Below are positions 25,620 to 37,377 of a stretch of DNA of 64,000 nucleotides, piece by piece. The stretch comes from Botryosphaeria dothidea (taxonomy: Eukaryota; Ascomycota; Dothideomycetes; Botryosphaeriales; Botryosphaeriaceae), in assembly GCA_011503125.2 (NCBI GenBank), contig WWBZ02000001.1, positions 558,001 to 622,000 of the forward strand, given 5' to 3'. The translations under genes were made by a program, and so were the position numbers. The notes below the pieces were generated by a model. The model worked only from the letters and a program-made list of their open reading frames with translations. It searched no databases and was not told the DNA's origin. Positions within the stretch are counted from its first letter, which is position 1; every line of letters begins with the position of its first letter.

Positions 25620-27845
25620 ATGTGCGGAATAGTTTGCATAATTCATCAAGATGATCCATCGCAGGTCAACCTTCAGAAACTCCAGTCCGATCTCGACTCG
25701 AGTCTCAGCAAAATCAAGCACCGCGGCCCCGACGCTCGCGGCCAATGGATCAGTCCGGACAAACGTATTGGTGAGCATACCGCACTTTGACCAAGACGCC
25801 ACAGCCGAAGACCACTAACTGCGGTGGCCATAGCACTCGGCCACGTCCGCCTCGCCATAAACGACCTCGCCCCGTCCGGCAACCAGCCGTTCCACGACGC
25901 CGTGGTCAACGGCGAGCTCTACGACTACGACGCCATCCGCGCGGACCTGTCCGGAAAGACGTCCTACCGGTTCGTGGGCCACAGCGACTGCGAGATCGTC
26001 ATCGCGCTGTACCGCCACTACGGGCTCTCGTTCCTGTCGCACCTGCGCGGCGAGTTTGCGCTGTGCCTGTACGACGGGCGCAACCAGCTGTTCGTCGCCG
26101 CGCGCGACAGGTACGGCATCAAGCCGCTCTTCTGGACGCGGGACCATTCCTCCCAGACGGACAACAGAATCCTGATTGCCGCCGAAGCGAAGGCGTTCCT
26201 GCCGCTGGGGTGGCAGGCCCGAATGGGATGCGAGGAGCCTCAAGGAGAACGGGATTTTCGGCGGCGACCGGACGCACTTCCAGGGCGTCTCGGCCATCAG
26301 GCCCGGCCATTACATGCTCGTTCGCAGCGGTCAGCACGTGGAGAGTCGGCCGTACTGGGACGCGGACCATCCCGACAAACTTGTCCCCGAGACTCGCAGC
26401 GTGGAGGAAATTGTAGAGGGGGTGAGAGAGCGGCTCCTGGAGGCCGTGCGCATCCGGCTGCGTGCCGACGTTCCCGTGGGCATTTGCCTGAGTGGCGGCA
26501 TCGACTCTTCGGCGATTGCAGGCATGATAACACATCTGGTCAGGGAGAGGGGTGTTCAGCTGGCTAACGACAAAGAGACGGATAGCATTTCATGCTTTTG
26601 CATTGGTTTCGACGAGAACAGTGGCTTCGACGAGTCTGGTGAGTTTATCCTGGAGATATTGCGTGTATCATTTGCTTGAGGAACGTCACTCACAATACCC
26701 ATTCGCAGAGATTGTACGCAGAACCGCTGATTGGCTGGGGGTCAAGTACATCAAGAGGCACGTTGGCGAAGATGACTTTGCGGCTCATTTCGAAGATGCT
26801 ACGTGCCACTGCGAGCTGTAGCACTTGGGCCTTGGCTACATCGGCAAATACCTTCTTTCCGAAGTTGCACGCGAACAGGGAACTCAGGTTGTCTTGACAG
26901 GCGAAGGCTCAGACGAGCATTTTGCCGGCTACCAACCCTTGACTTTGGACGCCATCTGCGAACCAGATCCGGCCTGACCATCGAACTTCAGTACTGAAGA
27001 CGAGAAAGATCGGTCTGTGGAAGCTACTCGGCGTAATGCGAGCTTTGCCGCTCTTTTTGGAACGAACGACGACAAGAGCATTGCTTCTCGCGGTTCCCGT
27101 GTGCTCAATCAAATCCCATCTACCAAATCCTTTGGCGGTCTGGACGTGGACGTGGACGTATTCTCAGCCTGGACGAGCTGCTACGGAGACTGCAATTCCA
27201 GAGATAACCTTGCCAACAGTCTAGATGGCCATGCCAGGGATAAAATCAACACAAAATGGCACCCTCTTCACTCTGGATTATATCTCTATCAGAAAGCTCC
27301 CCTGTCCGGCATACTACTGACAAACCTCGGAGATCGTACGGAAATGGCACACAGTCTCGAGGTGCGGACGCCTTTCCTGGACCACCATCTGACGGAATAC
27401 GTAAATGGGTTACCTCCAAGTTTGAAAATCAAATGGGACAGCGAGACGAAGACTTTCACCGAGAAGTGGGTCCTCAGAGAGGCAATGAAGCCATTCATCA
27501 CAGAGGAAATGTACAAAAGAACAAAGCATGTAAGTGGTTGTGATCTTGTCCGACCATGTGGGCCCGTCTTCTGAGCACACTCGATACATTATCCTGACAT
27601 GCATGCAGCCTTACGCATCTCCAAGAGCTTTCTCAGTCGGAGGTCAAATGCACAAGCTTCTAAATCGTCTCATCACGAAGGAAAAGGTCGAGAAGCTTGG
27701 ATTTGTCGAGTAGACCACAGTTGAGGTGAAGTGGAACAAAGCGTTTCAACAAAAGGACGATCCCGCGGTGAATGATTTGTTTACTATTGCTCAGTGGATT
27801 GTTATTGGTCAGCGATTCGGGGTCAAAACTGCGAAGCCCATCTAG
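25620..27845 (+). pseudogene. Asparagine synthetase (glutamine-hydrolysing), decayed
   Basis: A near full-length fungal asparagine synthase homologue with several lesions. Intact parts: MCGI N-terminal glutaminase with Cys2, HRGPDARG, NGELYDY, ARDRYGIKPLF; SGGIDSS ATP-pyrophosphatase loop; GEGSDEHFAGY; LGDRTEMAHSLEVRTPFLDH. Clean introns remain (25771-25833, 26639-26708, 27530-27608). Lesions: a one-base frame change at about 26212-26222 (before PEWDARSL), and in-frame stops at 26819 (TAG), 26975 (TGA) and 27711 (TAG). Similarity continues to a natural stop at 27843-27845. Each nonsense codon is one transition from a plausible sense codon (Gln or Trp), as expected from C-to-T decay or mild RIP (inference). 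Paralogues of this type often sit in accessory metabolism loci. Confidence 0.88.
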
Positions 27846-29300
27846 TAGACATCCTCATACAGTCCTATAATTATCATAATTATAGACCTTCTTGTCTGAA
27901 AATATTTCCTTGCCTGCAAGCATGGGGTTCTTCCAGGACAATGACGTATTTACAAACCACTATCGACATTGGCGGAGCGGGAGTAATTTCTTTGGTTCTC
28001 CCACCATCTCACAACCAAAACAAGCACTAAAGATTCCACAAGGGAGCATCATAGTCGATGGTTAGCGGCAATAGCCTTCCATAGGTACAACTTCATGGGG
28101 AGCGAGAACATTCGTCCGGACGGAAGTGAACTGTGAGTTCGTAGCAACAAAGCCATCCAGACGAATGCTCTGACTCTCCATAGCAGTTTCGATCAGCTTT
28201 TTTCTGTATTATTAGTGGGAAAGTTGCGTTCAGCGCTGTTTACTGCAACACCCCTCCGTATAGCCCGGACCTCGAATCTCTCACGCCAAATCGCCTCGGT
28301 AACGCTCTTTTCCTCGCTTGCAGACGACTCGTGGCTTTTGGCAGAGCTTAGACAATCCGCGCGACGAAGCAATCCGCCTCCTCGCTGTCCATATAAAGAA
28401 ATAGTAAAGACAGCTGATCAGACAAGAGTTCCCACATGCGTCTCTTGCAATTCCATTTCCAGTTCAACCACATGCATTGCACAAGGACGTGACCGCAGGC
28501 GAGAAATAGCTCAAAGTGCTTAAATCCTACATGCTACGAGCAGTTGAAACAACTTTGCATATGTTTCATTCCTTAATTCCTAAATAAGAACTAGCAGGCC
28601 GTGGTAGCTCACTCACAAGGCATGATGGACTTCTTACTACTTTGTCTCTGGCATCCGCCATGAGCCACACCGACTGTGTGGAAAAAGCAAAACCAAGAAT
28701 GACACCTCCCGCAGCACCTAAACATAATTCCAAACCACAAACATGCGATCAAAAAGACAAGTAACACCTTTTCCACTCAAAGTTCATCAGCATCATCCAA
28801 ACGTCAACCACATATCTCAAATCTCTCCATTAAGCTTCTACATAAAGCCCCGTCCAGACCGTTCGCCAATTTCAATGCCGTCAAATTATCATTTGTCTTT
28901 TATCCCACCCTTCTTCGCAGAAACCGATCGAATATCCTCCCCTTTCCATTGCCAATTTTTTCGCCGCATGTACTGTTCATGAGCGCGCACTGCTTCGAAT
29001 TTCCCCGCCAATTTTGTCGAAAAGAGAAACAAATTCGCCATCGCCGTTCGCTGTGCCCATGATGATTTTGAAAACGAAAAGGAAAGAAAAAAGACACCAA
29101 CAACGCCTCAAGCACCTTGCCTGCACAAAAGTCCCGGTGATATGACGACGATCAATAAAAGGCAAGGAGACCAGCAAGCAGCAGTAGCAGCAAGGACCGA
29201 AAAAAAAAAGCCGAACCAGAGTGAAGAGAGAAAAAGGAATCCGAAGTCCGAAAAGAAATCCCTGTCATTAGAAGAAGCTTCCCTCAACCGAAACATTCAC
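27846..29300. other. Convergent intergenic region
   Basis: About 1.45 kb past the decayed asparagine synthetase and the 3' end of the RS-rich gene. It carries hairpin copy 3 (28100-28180). No supported gene. Confidence 0.5.
28100..28180. repeat. Dispersed hairpin repeat, copy 3
   Basis: Left arm ACATTCGTCCGGACGGAAGTG (from 28108) and right arm CATCCAGACGAATGCTCTG, ending GACTCTCC at 28179. Arms pair with a few mismatches; the loop differs from the other copies. Confidence 0.75.
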
Positions 29301-31407
29301 TCAGAAAGCCGCTCCGCCCAGCTCCCCCTCTCCGTTCAAACTCCTCAAATGCTCGTCCGCCAGATCCGCCCTGAGGCTGATCGTCTCGCCCTCCCTCTCC
29401 AGCCGATCCCACTCCCTCTTGCCCCTGCGTCCCAACGCCTCCTTCTCCGCAATCTGGTCGCGCAGCTTGCGCGCCTCATCCTCCAGCTTCTGCAGCCGGC
29501 TCGTCTCGTACAGGTCCTTCTGGCGTATGCCGCCGGGCACGATGCTCGGTAGGTCCGACAGATGGGCTGCGACGGCGCTGTTGGTAGTGTTAAGCGTCGC
29601 GGTGCCGGCGGGTCCGGTGGGGATGGCGGGGCCGCCTGGGGAGGAGACGGTAGCGGCGGCGGCAGGACCGGTGGGGACGACGGGGTTGTTGAAGCGCTGG
29701 GTGCGGGGGTAGGTGGTGGATGTGCTGTTGGAGGAGCCGCGGAAGGGTGGAGCGCCGCCGCGAGGGCCAGAGGGCGGACCACCGTAGCCGACCGGGCCAG
29801 GACCGCCGCCGCGAGGTCCCCAGGCGCCGGAGCCACGACGAGGACCTAGAGGCGGAGTGCCACCGGCGTTGTCGTAGGGTTGAAAGTCGCGGCCGGGACC
29901 GCCTCCGAAGCCGCCACGGCCGCCGCCTCGAGGGCGGGATGGAGCCGAGAGGATAGGATTGCCTGGGCGTGCGTGGGCGGACATGGGAACATTGGAAGCG
30001 GGCCCTGAGGGTGGCGACATTGCGGGATATGGGAAGTTGCGGTTGGTAGTTGCGGCCGGGCCGGTTGGAGGAGCACGGGCAAAGGTCGCGTCACCATTGC
30101 GAGGACCGGTCGGTGGAGCAGGAGCTGGAGTAGCAGGGCTGCCATTGGGAAACGGCTCGCGCTCGCGGATGGGAACAGGCGGTTCACGACGGGGCGGTGG
30201 AGGAGAGCGCTCTCGCTCGATTGAACGTGCGCGGTATGGGGATCGAGGACGCGGGGAGAAATGTTCAGCAGGAGGACGCTCTTCAGGAAGCAGACCAAGC
30301 CTGCTGGGATGAACTGGTGGAGAAGAGCGGCGGGAAGATGCCACAGACTCGCGGCCCGACTTCACGCCAGCATCGTAAGCTGCGGCTCTCGGTGGCGATG
30401 GCGACCGGCGTCTCCAGGAATCCACGTACGGATCGATTCTATCGTCGTGACGGAGAGGTGAGCGGGAGCGCGGGCGATAGCTGCGGTCACGGGGCGGCGA
30501 GTATGCGCGACGGGGCGGACTATTTTGCGGTCAGCACCAATGACACTGTGGAATAAGGATTGCAGAGGGTAAACATACCTGTACGCCCTAGGTCTAGGTT
30601 CGTCATACCGACTGGCTCTTGGCGGCGGCGAAGCAAGCCTCTCCCGCTTTGGCGCAGGAAGAGGTGAGCGGCCGCGGCTGCCTACAGGAGAAACGTCCCG
30701 GCTCCTCTTCAATGGCGGCGGCGATCTCTCCCTCACCGGACGGTCCATGCGAGGTGAGCGCCTATCGTAACCAGCGTCCGCATAATCGCGCACCGGCGAC
30801 CGCATACGCTTATCCCTCCTGAAGTCATCCCGTCTGGGTGAGTATTCACGTCTGGGAGTGTATTCACGGCGTGGCGGCGGAGAGTAATCGCGACGCGGAG
30901 GAGAGTAGTCTCGCCTGGGTGGAGGCGAGTAGTCCCGCGCCCGGGGCGGCGAATAGTCTCGACGAGGCGGCGACCTTGGACGAGCCCTCCATGTGTCACT
31001 TTCCGGCCTGATGTATGGTCCGCGAGGGCTGCGTGATCTGCGACGGTATGGTGGCGATCGGCTTCGAGGGCGTGGAGCTCTGCTGGAAGAAGGCACGTAG
31101 GAATCGGCCGGTGGAGGACGGCGTGGCGGGGAACGCGTGGAACGGTAGCTGTCGCGTGGCGGCGGAGATCTCGCAGGACGGTAAGTAGAAGCTGAGGGAG
31201 GTGCGTAGCGCTCGCCACCAGGCCTGTAGGACTGCATGTCAGCTAAGATCTTGCGGAGAATGCGTTCGTGGGCGTGGTCGGTGTTGGTGTTGGCCCAAGC
31301 TGGAGCGCGAGCAAGGTGCCGCAGATGTCGATGTTGCGGATTTGCAAAGCTAGGAAAGTCGGATTTCGCATAACCCACCTTCGATCCCTGTCACGGTCGC
31401 GATCCAT
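29301..31407 (-). CDS. RS-rich (serine/arginine repetitive) nuclear protein
   Basis: Best model: complement(29301-30519, 30579-31223, 31379-31407), 630 residues. Intron 2 (GTATGT donor, GCTGAC branch, TAG acceptor) is clear and joins RPRAY to SPPRRAYSPP. The short first exon MDRDRDRDR is likely but not certain; an ATG at 31237 (MQSYRPGG) is the alternative start. Seen: about 300 residues of Arg/Ser/Pro/Tyr repeats (RRDYSPP, RSRSPP), a Gly/Arg-rich RGG-like middle, Pro/Gly low complexity, and a C-terminal charged coiled coil (KDLYETSRLQKLEDEARKLRDQIAEKEALGRR). This composition suggests a splicing-related scaffold in nuclear speckle-like bodies (inference). No RRM is visible. It stands next to the SF3B2 gene, same strand. 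Confidence 0.78.
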
Positions 31408-32211
31408 GGCGATGACGTGTCTGCGCCTATGTGTCGAGCGTCGAGTCGGCGTGTCGCGTTAAAGTGGTTGGTCGGTCTGAAGCGCCAGCGACGTTCGAAA
31501 GAAAACTAACGAGAAAGGAGCTTGTTCAGCCTATCCGTTGTCACGTGACCAGGCGTCATCGTGATCGGTGCGTCGGCCGCTGGACCCTTTGCCTGCCAGC
31601 TGTGAGATCAGGCAGGTCTACTCATTGCAGCCAGGCGCATGCAACTCCGGTGCCTTGATGTTCGCCTGTGGGCGCTGCTTCGCTCATGTGAGGCTGCAGT
31701 AACCCTTGCTGTCCCAGCACGTCCAGATCATACCGCCGGGTCTCTGAGCCGCATCGTGCTACCTGGTTGGTCCGTCGCCCGGTACCGTAACCGCCGATTC
31801 TGTGCTGCATTTAGCTGAAGTCATCAGTCCGCGACATCCTGAGGCTGCTACCCGGCTGTCACTCAAATCCCTAATCCCAAGCGAGATCGCGCTTCTCCAC
31901 ATCATCACGTCTCTATGCATGCCTAGCGAGGCATCGCCGCAGTCGATTTCGGATCTCCAGGCAGAATTTTGCAAGCATTGATCTTATGGTACTCCTTCCT
32001 GATCCCGGAAACCCAGCCCATCCCACAACGCCCGCCGGCTATGGAAGCTTTCCTTAATGCAAGTCCCGAACCACACTGCAACGGTATCTTGAACCCCAGC
32101 CATTAACATAATCCTCTCATTGGGCTCAATCTTCCGCATTTGTGACCTGTTCCCCTTTTCTGATTTTTCCAAATGTTCTTGTCATCTTTCTTTTGGGCAT
32201 TTCATTTTGGG
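31408..32211. other. Intergenic region, RS gene promoter and SF3B2 3' end
   Basis: About 0.8 kb, no gene or repeat recognised. Confidence 0.5.
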
Positions 32212-34011
32212 CTAACGCCTGCTGCGGCGCTCTTGGTCCTTCTTCAGCCTCTTGGCGCTTTCCTCGGCAATCATCGAGCTGAGGTCATCCTGGTAAGCGC
32301 CCCAGCCTCCTTGCTGCTCAGCTTGGCGCTGAGCCTCATACTGCCTCTTGACTTCATCCCTGCTCAACCTGTCTTCCCTCTCTAGAGAATCCACGTCAAC
32401 ACTGACATCCACATCACCCGCCTTCCTCTTCTTCCTATTGCTATCCTCCTGTCCAAGTACCGGAAGATTCTGCTGCGCAGACTTGAGATCGTAGGCCTTC
32501 TCGCCACCAAAGAAACCCGAGGCCCTGATGTTTTGTTCCGGCACTACAGTGTAAGCCGAACGCGGCTGCGTCGGTTCCTCGGTCTCGGTGCCACGGCGCT
32601 GCTTGCGTAGAGTGAAGTCACCTCCGACGCTTTCTGCGCCGCCAAATTCAGAAGGAGCAGTGGAAGCAATACCGCCAGGAGTTACAAGGCCGCTGGTATC
32701 CATGCCACCGACCTCAGACTCTTCATCTTCCTCTTCCTCTTCATCCTCGCTTTCCTCCTCCTCTTCTGACTCTTCTTCAGGCTCTTGTAGTTCACCCCAG
32801 AGCGTCTTCTCGACGGGCTCCCCAACATGCTCGGGCTGATTTGGCTGAAGAACACCAAACACATCACCTCCATAGAGCGGCCTGTTGTATTCATCAACCG
32901 GCGGCTTGCCATATCCACCGGGGTGGAAGCCCCACTGGGCTCCGGGAGGGGGCGGAGCATTCAGGCCGGGAATCTTGAGAGCAGGGTATGAAGGAGGCGG
33001 ACCAAAGCGCTGCATGTTGATCAGCCAGGGCGGTGGAGCACCAGGCGGAATGCTCAAAGCTTCTTTGAGCTCTTCACTAAGCTCACCAGGACGAAGGTGC
33101 CTCAAGTTGGTCTCATACTCCTTGCCCTCATAGTAGACCTCACCGTACCTAGTCAGCTCTGGCTTAGTCTGGAACCTGAAGAAAGCTTCGTAGAGCTTCT
33201 GGTAGTCAATGTCAAGCTTGTTGATCTTGCCCTGGACGCGTTCCCTCTGCTTCTGCTTCAAGGATTGTTGATCTTGCTTCTCGAGGACGGCATCTCTCAT
33301 CTCGGCAATACCTGTCTCTTGAATGAACTTGGGAAGGGCGAAGGGCGGCTTCTCGATACCACGTTTCGACGATAGGTACTCGCGCTTGAGCGACCAGTGG
33401 GTTGGAACGGGGACGACATTGCGGTGAGACTTAATGGCTACGAGTAGGCGGGGATCGGGTGAAGAGACGTCGGTCCACTCGACCAAATCAGGTTTCCTGA
33501 CCAACGCCTTCAGCTCTGCTACTGACAACTTATTCATCTCCTTTTTCTTCTTTTTCGACATAGGCTTCGGCTGGTTGTCATCCTCTTCGGGGACTTCATC
33601 TTCATCGAAGTAAATTTCGGGTTTTTGAGTGACCTGGTTCTCGTTGTCGTCGCCCTTAGATCGCTGGAACCTCTCGAGAACACCTTTGAATTGCTCGAAG
33701 AGCGGGTCATCATCGGTGATGTCGTCTTGAATTATCGCAAGGGCGTCGGAGGTGGCCGTGTTGCCGTCGGTGGCAGATTGAACATCGTTATCTGCCCTGG
33801 TCTCGGATTCAGGCTTGGGCTGCGGATCGGCACTGTTCTCAGTAGTAGGTTGTTCGGAGACGTCCCTAGATGACGTGGTCTTTTGCTATCAGTTAAACTT
33901 GGTCGCACAAATTGGAGGTCATGGTGGGGAACGCACCTCGGCCTTCTCCTTCTTCGCCTTCGCGCGACGCCACGCGTTCTTGGACACGGCCTTCTTCGCG
34001 CCGCCCGACAT
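32212..34011 (-). CDS. cus1: Splicing factor 3B subunit 2 (SF3B145 / Cus1)
   Basis: Component of the U2 snRNP SF3b complex that helps U2 bind the branch site. Exons complement(32212-33879, 33937-34011) give 580 residues. The intron uses GTGCGT, a CTGAT branch and AAAAG; this is the only phase-correct join I found. Seen: Lys-rich N-terminus (MSGGAKKAVSKNAWRRAKAKKEK), the DUF382 block (VAELKALVRKPDLVEWTDVSSPDPRLLVAIKSHRNVVPVPTHWSLKREYLSSKRGIEKPPFALPKFIQETGI), the PSP domain (LRPGELSEELKEALSIPPGAPPPWLINMQRFGPPPSYPALKIPGLNAP) and an acidic stretch at about 32700-32790. Length and domain order match the family. One of the best-supported housekeeping genes in the window. Confidence 0.96.
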
Positions 34012-34318
34012 TGTACCTGACCCCAGCTGATATGCAGAAGGTCGTACAGGCGCAGGAAAAAGGAAGGCGATGTGGGTGGTGGATGCGGGTTTGGAGGATG
34101 CGGATGATGTCGTCGAGCTGCGAGGTTGAAGTGTCGGTCGCGAACTCGAGCTCCGCGCCAAGACTTTTTTGCCGCGCGCACTTTTCCAGGCAAGCGCGTC
34201 ACGACCCCCGCGTACCTTCCGCGCGCGGGGTCCCGTCATTCACTACGGTACGGGTGTATATCAAGGCTACCTTACAGGGGTATTGCAACCGACGGTCAGT
34301 GGCAACCGCCTGCATCAT

Positions 34319-34393
34319 AGAAGTATTCGTGTGGACGCAAATGTATTGCACTGCCAAGGACAAATTCACCCGGATGAATGCTTCGACTCTCCG
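34319..34393. repeat. Dispersed hairpin repeat, copy 4
   Basis: Left arm AGAAGTATTCGTGTGGACGC, inner CAAATG, right arm CACCCGGATGAATGCTTCG followed by ACTCTCC. About 310 bp upstream of the SF3B2 start. Confidence 0.75.
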
Positions 34394-34620
34394 CGCATCT
34401 GCAAGAACATCGCATTTGGCGCTAACCGTCCGCTGCGGTGCCCCTCGTTCACTGGTTCTCCAAGCAAGGTCTGATGGTGGCGTGCTGGCTGGTTTCTTCC
34501 TGTACATAGGCCCGACATCCACATCACATCTTCCAATCACCAAGGCTGGGATGCTGCTGACACAGAAAAAGATAGAGACTCGCTCGTGAGTTTTGTGGTA
34601 GTATCATTTCTCAACATTAC

Positions 34621-34699
34621 TTGTGAAAAGTTGAAGCAGTTGCCAAGGCGCAAATGCTGTCATTCTATCCTGTGTCTGGATGAGCACTTCAGGTCTCGA
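34621..34699. repeat. Dispersed hairpin repeat, copy 5
   Basis: Begins TTGTGAAAAGTTGAAGCAG and keeps GGCGCAAATG, then TGTCTGGATGAGCACTTC. Its outer 5' sequence matches the reverse complement of the outer end of copy 6 at 49.6 kb, which shows they derive from one element. Arms are diverged. Confidence 0.6.
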
Positions 34700-37377
34700 C
34701 GCGTAATCTATGCTATAGTGTGAGGCCCGGAATTTCCAAGGCCGTTCACATTAGGAAAACCACCCAAGCCAATCACGGTGGTTCGACCTCGTTCGCCTCA
34801 CAGCATGTTTCACCGCGTATTCGACCGTCGCCCTAGTTGCTTATGGCTGCCTGATGACCATTGATTCTGCGCCCAACTGCTTCATTTCCGCTTGCTAGAA
34901 TCGAGACAAAAAATCACTACGAGGGACAGAGCCTCGAGGCTGGCGGGTTGGCTGGAATCGCTGTAGCACAGTCTGTGGGAACTCAGACTTTGCTCCGTAC
35001 CTTACATACGAAAATCTGCACATCAGACGAGAAGAGATCGCCGATATGAATCTGGGGCCAATCGTGAGGTCCTTTGCTGCCACGTCAAAGTCCCGTGAGC
35101 ACTTGCAGAAGAGGTAACCAGACATTGGCGAATGAAGATAATCCGAACACGTGGTAGCAAGCATTCCTGGCTTGGAAACAGTCTCGATCACAAATTTCAC
35201 CAAAATATGGCACCAAACGTGTCGCTACTGGCCGAAGGAGCGCTCCAGCCGTACCGGCCCTGGATAACGCACATGGAAGGTCGTGCAGCAGCCGGCGCGG
35301 CGCTTCGCGCGGCATAAGACCCCATTCCCGCGCTTTGAAAGGTCGCGCGATTTACCTAGCAGACCATTCGGAATGGCGAATATGACATGGCAGCCCTGCC
35401 TGGAAGCTTATCAACGCCCTGGCCACAGCAAACCCAACGGCTGATGGTGCTGCTCAGTTCATGACGATCCGGAGAGGCCCCGCGGTTGCAACGTGCGAGA
35501 AATTGACAGGTGCATTTAAGGACGGTCCAGCCACAGCAGCCTAAGGCAGCGGTGTAATTTGCTAAAGCGTTGGGCGCGACCATGCTGTTGCATCCGCTGG
35601 TCTTTCGGAGAGGCTCTGTGCCACGCACCACGCACAGCAGTCAAAATTCGTCCAGCAGCATTTCCGCCGCTTCGACATCGGCCTGCCCCACACGCTCTCG
35701 GACTTGGGGTGAGTCACTGCTGGAGCAGGCGCGCAAGCAGTTCGCAGATCCACAGGCGGCAGAAAGCGAAACCCACAGCTGTCCCGTGCTCGGCAAATCT
35801 CGAGATCGTCCCGGCGGAGGCCCCACGGCGCGGCCAGAGCAAAACCTCGAGGCTGGTAGGGCTGGCTCGGGCATTCTGATGCGGCGGCTGGGGATCACGA
35901 GTGTCACTGAGGCTGTCGCCGCATCATGCGAGTCGTGGTTTTAGTTTTCTTGGGCGCTTCGGACCGCACAAGTCGTCATCGCGCCCGGTTTGCAAGCGCG
36001 CTTTGGGCAAGTCGAGCAGCGAAGGTCACGTTTTTCGAAGCGGCGGGCTGGGATTCCGTGCGCTCGGCAACATGCCCAAAGCCCAACTTCGACTTATCGA
36101 TAATGAGTGGCGGTTCAGTGCCGCCTCTCTAGCTGCTTCGAGTCTAGCCAGGCACTTGTTTAAGAAGCGGTGAAGGGCCTGGGAATCACGTTGTCTGGCT
36201 CCTCCGCGAATTGCTCACTAACCCAGGCGCCGTGCCGCAGCAGGAAGGTTGTCGGACTGGCTCGTCGCCAGAACCTCCCAGCCGGTTCGCCCGCTGTCAC
36301 ACAAAGATCGCTCCTGTCTCGGGGGGTGGCGCCAAGGAAGCACCTGGGCCTCGCCTTGTCCACCGTCGTCGGGAGCCCCGCAGCGGACTGCGAGGGCCCT
36401 GAACGGCGACGGCGCTCTGGGACGGCAGCGAGTCAGCGGGCTGACCGCTTCCATTTACAGAGGCCGGCGGTAGTGATCGGAGCGTGATCAGAGAGGGCTG
36501 CTGGCGTCGATCGAGCAGAGACCAACTCGGTTGTGACGTGAGCGCGCGTCGTTGGGGTGGGGAGCGGTTCTTGTGGCATGACGGCGGCGGCGGCGCCCAT
36601 GTCCGGGTTCCATGTCGCGGACGCAGGCCGGGCGGCATAAGCATATTGTGCGCTGTCTGTGGGCGGTGGATGGCAGAGAATTAACTTACATTGGATGCGC
36701 GTGCAGGCGGTGCTGGCGCGGGCGAGCGTTGGATACGTAGCTGCTGGTAGCAAATAGCGAGCGGCTATTGGGGAGAGCCCTGCCACTTAGCGCCGCCTCG
36801 AAGGTCGAAAAACGGATGACTGAGGTGCCCGCCGGTGCATGGGGGGGGGGCGGACCCTGGGGCTGGCGCGCGAGCTGGTCTGCTCTCCCGAAACCACGCC
36901 TCCGCTCCAGTTCCCGACCTCTCTGCCCTCCAGCTAGAGTGCCTATTTTGGGTGTACTTGTACGTTACGATTGTGTCGTCTATTGTCCTCCCCGCCTGCT
37001 CGTTGGGCCTCCCGTTGCTGCTCGCCGCGCCTCGACCAGCAGCTGCCCTGTTCCGGCTGGACCAGGCACTGCACTGTACTGTACAACCACCACCGGGCGG
37101 TTCTTCTTCAGCGGCTCTCGCACCTCTCGCGTGTCCCCAGCGCAGTCCGACCTCGCAAAGCTCCCCCAAGAGGGCCGAAGCCCTGTGTTCCATTTTGCCT
37201 GTACGTTGCCCCTCCAGCTGGTTGCCCGATGCGCTGCTGCCGAGGCCTCTCCTGCGCCGGGCAGGCCTCAGTGCGCCTGGGTACTTACACCGCCAGCGCC
37301 CCGAGCAATCCGGTGCCCCCGCGAGAGCTTCGAGAATGCGACTACTGACACCTCGTGAGCGACGCAGGTAAAACACC

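Larger units (their letters stand above)
34012..37377. other. Long divergent intergenic region between SF3B2 and the PUF gene
   Basis: 3.4 kb. It carries two hairpin repeats (34319-34393, 34621-34699) and a G-run of ten at about 36841-36850. GC-rich frames from 35.5 to 37.3 kb on both strands look like shadows of base composition; none has recognisable homology. The last 500 bp are probably the PUF promoter and leader. Confidence 0.5.

Noticed and set aside
35559..37371. Several 100-270 residue frames on both strands upstream of the PUF gene
   Set aside because: Mutually overlapping, Ser/Arg/Pro-rich, without homology; likely promoter and leader DNA.
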